A stretch of 64,000 nt of DNA from Flectonema sp. DT1601. Taxonomy: Eukaryota; Euglenozoa; Diplonemea; Diplonemida; Diplonemidae. The notes beneath the pieces are model-generated. The model ran no database searches. It was not told the origin of the DNA and was given only the letters and a program-made list of their open reading frames with translations. The DNA is taken from positions 930,001 to 994,000 of the forward strand of contig OZ025792.1 in the NCBI GenBank assembly GCA_964019425.1, read 5' to 3'. Position 1 is the first letter of the stretch; each line of letters opens with the position of its first letter. The position numbers and the translations under genes were made by a program. Below, piece by piece: positions 33,261-42,200 of the stretch.

Positions 33261-36200
33261 TTAGCTATTGAATACTGTTTCAATCTGCTTCTTGTCGAGC
33301 TTCTGAAAGCCTTGTGTGACTCCAAGATGACAATCTCTAGCAAAATTAACATTTTCTTTAAATTCTTTTGTCGTTATCTTTGAACGAAATTCATCCCACG
33401 TAGTGTGGTGAGCAAATTCATACCAACTGATGTTGTTTTCAATGCCTTCAGCTGATGACGGTGAGGGCAACCCTCCTGGACAGTACCCTTTGACCTTTTC
33501 AATTTTTTCACATCGGCACAGCTCCGCAGTTGTTCTTTTTGCGTTATTTTCATCTGCCAAGTAAGCCCTAATATATTCATCAAAGGCTAAATGAACATAC
33601 TGCTTGAATTCTTGATCAGTTGTGTGTTTTCTAAATTCTTCCCAAGTACATGTCTGTGCATATTCCTCCCATGTAGTGAATCCCCTAGATGGATGAAATT
33701 TATCCCAATTTTTCTTTTTCAGAGCTTCGACGTATTGCGCTCGTCGTTTTGTCATCGCAGGGGCTTGGGCGACTTCGTGAAATAAAAGTTCTTCCTCGAC
33801 TCCGTGTCCAAAATGATTAGATGCTTCGTTGATTTTGATGCAACTGACGGCCAAGTCTGCAGATGACATCGGAAGTATTGGAGGAGAAGAAATCTCATCT
33901 CCCATTGATGACCCGGAAGTAGAGAATATATTTGAAGGAGTACGTCCGATTACAGGACTCGGTGCCAAAGGAATCGACGCCGGGGATGTTATGTCGACAG
34001 CTGCTGGTGTTATTTGAATAGGTCTAATTCTAGTTCTCGGTGTTGAGAATTGAATTGCGTTATCAGAAACTGTTTTTATTGGTAACGTTGATAGCAAATC
34101 CGTGACAAAAGTAGTAACAGAAGCAACACCAGGAGCAACTCTAAGTAATTGAGTTGTCGTTTCACTAATGTATCTATCCTTTAACATTGAAGCTACCAAC
34201 CATCCCTTATCACAGAGACCAGCTATTGGTACACTCTGCCATTCTAAAGCCATGTCTTTAAAAGATCCAACAAACACAGAAAGGTATCCCAACACTTGTT
34301 TAAAAAAGTCTTCTGAATAGTGTTGCGCAGTTCTCGTTAGCGTTGCGTTCACGTTGATGGTGTCAATTTTAAAATTCTCCAAGTATAAAGGTCTGATTCC
34401 AATACCATCTTGATCTGCTGTAGCTGATTGCAACGAAGTGTCAATAGCAAAGGCGTAGTAGGTGCTTCCCCTAGTTCTTGTAGTCATGCTGACTTTTTCC
34501 TGAGTTGTTCTACTGAATTGCAGTAGTTCGAATAAAAACCTATCATGTAACTTTATATCTAACGGTTGAAATCGTAAGTAACCATTTTCAATATGAATGG
34601 CAGCAGATGAACGCTCAACAGTTCTTTCAACTCGAAGATGTAATACGGGTGCTCTGTCTCGGGGAATCTTGTTACATAAAACAACAGGGAAATCTGTTTT
34701 CTCACGTTGATCATCAAGCTGAAGAGTACCTACCTTAGCAATGTATGTTACTTTTCGTTGTTCTCGTTTTCGTTGAAGATGAATTGACGTAAACGAAAGG
34801 TGAGATAACTCAACTCCATCATTCTGTAGGATGACACCAACTCCTGAAACGTTTAGTGTGTAAGTAATCGCAAAAGGAGAATCATTAAACCAATTATCAA
34901 TCTGTCTATCCATCGTTATTGATATCTTAGTAGTCCCCGCTCTATGACGAACTCTTAAGTAAACCATTCCCATTGGTGTTTTACTTTCCTGCATGGTCTC
35001 TTCACGTGACTTTTTATTCTTAGGGTCAACGTTTACTACCATGGCTTCACTATCAGAACCTACAAATATGTAGGCAACTTTAGGGCCTATCTGTGATTCC
35101 CATGTGAAGGCCTTAGTTCTCTTGGCAGGGAATGTCAGAATTGGAATATTCTTCTCAGAAAGATGTTGTTTTACTGTTATTGGAATCGGTGTTCTATTTT
35201 CTATAATGTACGGAGGTTTCGATAATGAATCAAGCGTGACATATGTCGTACTTCCTCTCTTAAAGATCGCTACTCGAACAACATCAAACTCATCTGTGCT
35301 GCCAGAACTTCTCTCGAGATCTGATTGTGATTCTTCACCGAAAATGTCAACTGTTTTAGTCGAAGGGGCCATTGAAACCTTTCGAGCTCGTCTTTGCTCT
35401 TGGAGTTTGCTTGCCGTGTTTTTAGATATTTTGTACTTCAAGTTGATATCCGTGTCACCCATTTGATCAATTAAAAATGGTTTTGAAAACTGAGCTTGTT
35501 CCTCACCTTCAATCTTCACTCCCATACGATTCTTTGTCGAACCTCCCTCGTATTCTCCGTACATGTCATTTGGAGCAACGAGAAATTCACTTTTTGGAAT
35601 TGGTTGCCCGGGTGGGACATCACGACCTAGCCTGTGGCGGACAAAAACTGTTTTAGGAGTCCTGTTGAATACCACCCAGCGAGGAGTAAATCTAATTACT
35701 TTAGTCCTCGTGGATACTTTCCCCCAGGGGAATTCAATACTGAAAGCAGCTGTTTTGGGAAGGATACCAATCCGTTCGTGGCATTCAAAAGTCCCAGTCG
35801 TACCAACTTTTGACGTATCAATTTTACTCGACCACTGTGGGTTTCCATGATTACCAGGAGAGCCTAATATCTTACAGTACAAGTGTCCAATTTGTTCTTT
35901 TCCTGGAAGATCAGGTGGAGCCATTAAAAATGGTAATTTCCCTGGTGAAATACCCTCACCAAGAACTTGACCAGCAGTCAGAGCACTACTACTGTACGCC
36001 TCTGATATCTTCATTGGGTTGTGAACTGCTATTTCTATATTTATTGAAGTTTGATTAATAATCCAAAGAGGACAGAAGACTGCAACAGATCGAATCGAGT
36101 AGTCTAAACTCATATGACAGGCTCTTCCTTTATTATCACTGAGGGCTAAGGAAGTAACTCTTCCTTGATGACCTTTACTTGGGCATCTAATAAGAAACGG

Positions 36201-39200
36201 ATCCGGATATTTGGTTATATTTCTCTTTAGGACTTCACCAGTAGGTTGTGTAATCTCAATGTCCAGGTACATAGAATGGAACGCAACTGCTGAGGTAAAC
36301 TTCGCTTCCTCATCAGTTTCTAACTTCCCTTTTGCAACGACGTCGTATTCACACTTTTTAGATTTTGAAAACAGTTTGAATCTTCCTTTTTCTTCTCTTT
36401 TTTTCTTACCATCCCACGATAATAACGTGTATGACATTTTTAGACCCGTCAAGTTTAATAAAGTGAATATTGGTAACACAGTTATCGTTGTATTCCTAAC
36501 CACTGGATCTGTTGTGATCTCAATATTACAAGTGAAGTCATGTAGCTCTTGATCTGGTTGGTAATCTTCAGTCTTTTGAACAAGTGGTGATGAGGTTACG
36601 ACGTATAAAGCTTTATGTAATTTGTGAAATGATCCGTAAGTTAGTCCAAGTTGAGCAGAGCTGTATCGGACATCCTTTGCAAGATCAATTGGAGTAATTT
36701 TAAAATACGATTCTAATAAACTACTATGAGGAATAGAAACAGATCCTTCTGGCTCTGCAATCATCTCATCTTGTCTTGAAGCTGTTACTTGCAGTCTAAC
36801 ATTAGTCTGATTATGCACCGTGACAGATGATCTCAAAGCAACTTTTTTCCTTCCAGTTTCAGTCAATCGAACAGTACAATAAAGTCTAATCTTTCTACTT
36901 GTTCCGTTTGCTTGAATTACGAGACTGGTAGTTCCAACTTTTCCGATGTCTATTTCAATCTCTTCCATTGATACTTCAGGTATAGATGCCATCATTGTAT
37001 GAGAAACACCCTTCTTGCCATAACTCTTACTAAAATTAAAATCAATAACACCCAAGTTAGGAAGTGGTTTCCGATCTCCATGGAGTTCAATGTTGATACT
37101 ATAACCTGTCTCATTACGTAGCTCATACATCCTAAATTGAGTTGATTTATGAGCCTTCGCTGCTGGAACTTTTATTGTTGAAAATGCTTCTCCGAATCGT
37201 TTAGCGTCGTCGATTGTTTTCATCAGTTGAGGAGTTACAAAGGCGCTGATTTTTGATATGTTTACTGCGAGATCTCTTTTATAAGTTCCAGAGACGTAGT
37301 ATTTAAGATCAAGTGTAATAGCGTTATCAAGTACTGATTCCCATTCACATTGTTCCAGATTGTAGAAATCCATTTTTAACATTAACTTTTCCACAGTAAC
37401 CATCTGATAATCTTGAACATCTTCAGCAGTAGCAGCAGTGTCGAGTAATTGAATAAAGAAGAGAGGGATATCAAAACCCGATGAGTCTTCAACAATCAAA
37501 ACATCAATAGTCTTTACACCAATAGCAGTCTTCTTCTTCTTCAATTGTTGATTACCCGACGTGGTTGATAATTGATTCTGAGCTGCTACTATTGCTTCAT
37601 GGATAATGTCTTCGTCGTCAGCGTTGATCTTTAACCTTGCTTGTTGATTTATGTAGTTTAATTCTGTTTGAAGAGAACCAACACATCTTAATATCAATCC
37701 AACATCAGCACTTGATATTCTGACATATATATCTGATAAGGTTAAGAGATATTCATAGTTGTGAAGGGTGGCTGATATTTCTTCTATCGGCTCAACAATA
37801 TAGTGAGCTCTGTCTTGTTCATTATCAGTACTGACTTCATCTGGTTGATCAGATTTTGTATGTGGCTTTACTGTAAATCCTTTCATTGAGAATTCAGCAT
37901 CTTCCTTAGTAACGGTATCATCAACAACTGTGTAGGAATACTGACCTCCACCTGATGTTAATAACCGAACGCTGTGAGATGTTCCATTTCTCTTTGGAGT
38001 GTTACTACCTTCATTAAACTGAGCCTCTGGTAATACAACACACAATGATAACTTAGCACTAACTGACGTACGTGATGGAAAACCAGAATTAACTTTTACC
38101 TTACGCTGTTGTGTCCAGTTGGTAATTGCAGGGAATCCAGGTTCTATTTCATTTCTATCTTCAGGAACGTAGACGTACGCTCCGTCATCGGCATCAACAA
38201 AATCAGACAACTGTTTATTATAAAGATAAAGTTTAGTACCGAGGATTAAAAGAGTAACACCAGCATCAAGTTTTATAAGTGGCCGATCTCCTATTAAATG
38301 TAATTCGTGAAGGTTACCATTTAAGACTACCATGTTCTGATGATTGTTTGTTACTCGAATTTGTTTTGAACGGCAGAAGACGGTGTCGCATTCAAGTTCC
38401 CAATCTTCGTCGATTTCCATGACATCGGGTGCGGCGAAGGTATCTGGCATTGTTGCTGCTGCGTATGGTAGGTATACGAATGTAGTCATATCAAATAGAA
38501 CACGAGGCATTATAACAATAGTAACATCACCAAGATCAACGTTAATTAGTTGATCTCCTGTAGCTTCTTCTTGTGATGCTGATATCTGATGGTAGGTCAT
38601 TTTAGGATTCTCAAACTCTAAAATTGGTCCTTGAGCTGGAGTGTCAATCCCCAATCTACTAATCGAACATTCCAACTTTGCTGCTCCATTAGAGTACTGA
38701 TTATATCCGATTCCAATCCCTGATATTGATACGGTGCTATTCAAGACTGGTTCTTCTAAGACTGGAAGGGGAAGACCATCAGGAGTTGGTAATTCTCCTG
38801 GTTTTAGTCCACTCTTTAAGGATATAGAAATCACTGGAAGAGATAGTGATATTGATAAAACATTAATAGCTTCATCATCTTGTGGGATTGGATTATTTTT
38901 TGAATTCGTTTGCATCGTTTGAGTAATATTCTGAAGCCGAACTTGCGGTTGTGTTGGAGGTTCTGAACTCTCCACTGCAGGTTTACTACTTCTAACAATT
39001 GAAAGTGTATTAGAATAGTTGTATACAACTGCTGCGATTGCTCGCATGTCACTGAAATCGAAAAACGACTCAATCCCATCACCTTCTACAGTTATAGATT
39101 TCTTTTCTTTTATTGAATCCGTTCCAGTCGATATATTGTGTCTTCTTAAAACAGCTGTAATCTTTGTCGGTCGAAGAGCATACTCATCTCTGTACATACT

Positions 39201-42200
39201 TTTTATCGCAGCTTCAATTAACGTTGCCGTGACTATCTCAGTATCATTATCTATTGATGTGACTAATCTCATCTCTCCGAAGTCGATGATGAAGCCTCGT
39301 TCTCTTTCAAAATGAACTTTTGGTTTTCCAGATTCATATCTGCCTTGATTAGTCTTTGAGGTACATAAGATAACTAGTTTTGGTTTTGTCCAAGATAGGT
39401 CGAATTCAGGAAGATTTAATTTATTATTTGTGTTCTGATCTTTTGAATCACACACTTCTTGTGACGCGCAGGGTTTTGATAACTCGCGGACTTTGGATCG
39501 ACGAATTTCGGGTGTTGCTTCCCACGTGTGTGAAAGCATTTTAAATTCAACACCAACAACCCAATTGTGGATGGCTGCAAAACAAGGAACTGTTGCCACA
39601 ACTGAGATCTCACCTACTCGACCTGCTACTGATTTCCAACCAGTTCCATCCTCTCTTTGTTCAGCACTTATCGCTAATGCTTTCTCTGAATGATTTTCAC
39701 CTTGTTTAGTATCAATCACATTAGTACCACTAACGTCATCCATTGTAATCCGAGAGGTGTTTAATTCAATTTGTGTTCTGGTTGCTGCTGCAGTCTTGTC
39801 ATCTTTAGCAGCCATATTTGGTTCTGTACAATACTTCAAATCTGTACCTAAAATAGCAAGAGAGCACACATCAGGTATTTCTACTTTAATAGAAGAGATA
39901 TTCATAATGTGATGCATTACATGTTCTTGTGGAGGTGGTTCTGGCCAAGGATCACCAGGAGTGGGCCAACCATCTTCGGGTTCCACCCATCCAATGAGTT
40001 TGAGACCACCACTGCGAGCAGCCCTGGCAGATAGCAGACCATCAACAACATTTAGTATCACAGCCTGATCAAGACGGATAAATATACCATCACCAGAGAT
40101 GTTATAATAAAGGCTTTGCTTTCGAGGTAATTTTGAAGGTGGTGGTGCTGTTCTCCAAACGATTGCCATTTTCATAATACCCAACAAGTCTATCACCGTA
40201 TTACTTTTCTTCTCCTTCCCAGTTTTAAAATCAACAAAATTCAAACCCTTCGATACTCCGGCTGTGATCTTAAACTTCGTAATGTCGATATCATTTTCAA
40301 AGTCTAAATTTTCAAACCAACGAAGAGACACCGACATAGACGTTTCCATAGTGTACTCAGGAATGCTCTTATTATTGAGCCAAATTATATTCAGATTAGC
40401 GAAGTCCAATACCCATGAGAAATGATTATATCTCCACTCCTTAACTAACTGTTCAAACGGAAGTGGTCCTTGTGGTGTGACTGGAAAATGAGGAGTATAA
40501 GGCTCCATTAGTGATTGTGTCATCCAAGTTAGTAGTGAGCAGTAGACATTATCAGAGAACATAAATGTAGCTTCTCGTGGTATAGAAAGACATAGTTTTG
40601 ATTTTGGATGTTGTTGCTCAGGGTCGATTACTGCTCCCCAAGTATCTAAAACTACAGAAACAGGACATGTGAATAAAGAACCTTTCGGTACCTCACCTAA
40701 GAATTCCTCAGGAACGTCTAATGTAATTCCATTCATTGAAATCTTAGTACAGAGTAGGACTGCGGAGTCAGTTTTGTGAAAATCATTACTGATCCCCATC
40801 GATGTTAATCGTCCCTTGAAAATTCCGCTATCAGCACTTCTATTTGGAGGCATAACGATGTCACAGTTGTGACATTCCATTTGAATTTTTAAATAGTCGA
40901 GGTATGGCTCTGTGGGTGGTTGCGCAGGATCGTAGCTGTCCCAGGGAGAGATGACTTTCTCACCATCATAAACAGATCTCCATGATAGGAATGAAAGTCT
41001 TGTGAAGGTTCCAGTTTTAAAGGTTTCGAGAAGACTCCATACGAAAGTTTGAAAATAAATAATTTCGACATCAGATATCGACATCAACAATTGATGAGTG
41101 AAAGAAACTCCTCCAAAATGAGTCGGTCGGCTTCGTCGAGGATCCGATTTCAATGCACCGTAGTTTTGAAAATTTGAATACGAAAATGAGATTTTTGCTT
41201 TATCATCAGGAGACGACATGAATCTTGACCATTTACTAGTTGTTATGCAGTCTTCTATTGTTGGTTTCTTTACTAAACCATCAAGACTAATACCATACGC
41301 AGTATCATGAAACGACATTTGAAAATCTTCACCTCCAATCTTAACAGGAAGCTCTCCATTAGGTCTGTAGCAATTCAATTCTAATTCTCCTTCTATCTCA
41401 ACAACAAATCGAATGCCTTGTTTTTCTAAGTATGGTTTGGGTAGTTCAGCAGGATAGACATGCTCTTCATCTTCTTTTGCTTTATTAAGTTCAGCTTTGT
41501 AATAAAGAGTTTGCGCTTTCATTAACATACTAATGTTCATTATGTCCCAAAGTAATTCAAAACTCTCAGCCATAGCAGGAGTTATAGACAAGGTTAATCC
41601 TTTAGTGTAGATTCCCATTTGCATTAATGCTTGATTTGGATCAGTTGAATCGACGTATGATGACGATCGCATCATTGAAAGCCACCAAAATGAGAAACCA
41701 GGAATGATGATATCATTTGATGTAAGACTTTCAGTATGGTTACTTCCAGTATCAGAACAGTCTGTTGTAGAATCAATGCCATTATCAGATGTAAATAAAA
41801 ACGGTTGATTACTATCTGCAGTAGCAACAGACAGAGATGCAGACGTCAATTCTATTTTAGAATCATGACTAGTTATCTCACCTGTTAAAGCGCATCCTGA
41901 GAACACCCATTCAGAAGTGTTGTCGACAACTATTTTAAAATCACCGAATCTAATCTCAGGTTTCATCCATAATTGATTATCAGGTTCTGCAGTCTGTTCT
42001 GTCTCTTCGTTATCAAGTAAGAAACTCGGTATCTTTGCTGAAACTCCAAGACTACCTTGAAGTCTTTGTAATCCTGTTAACCAACGAGTATGCATTGAAC
42101 CAGTTGGAAGCTGGACCCAAAGAGATCTGTTATTTCCGAGTAATATGCAAAGAGCGTTCGGTGGTTCGTGAATATCAAAGTCTCCACTTGATAAGTCGAT

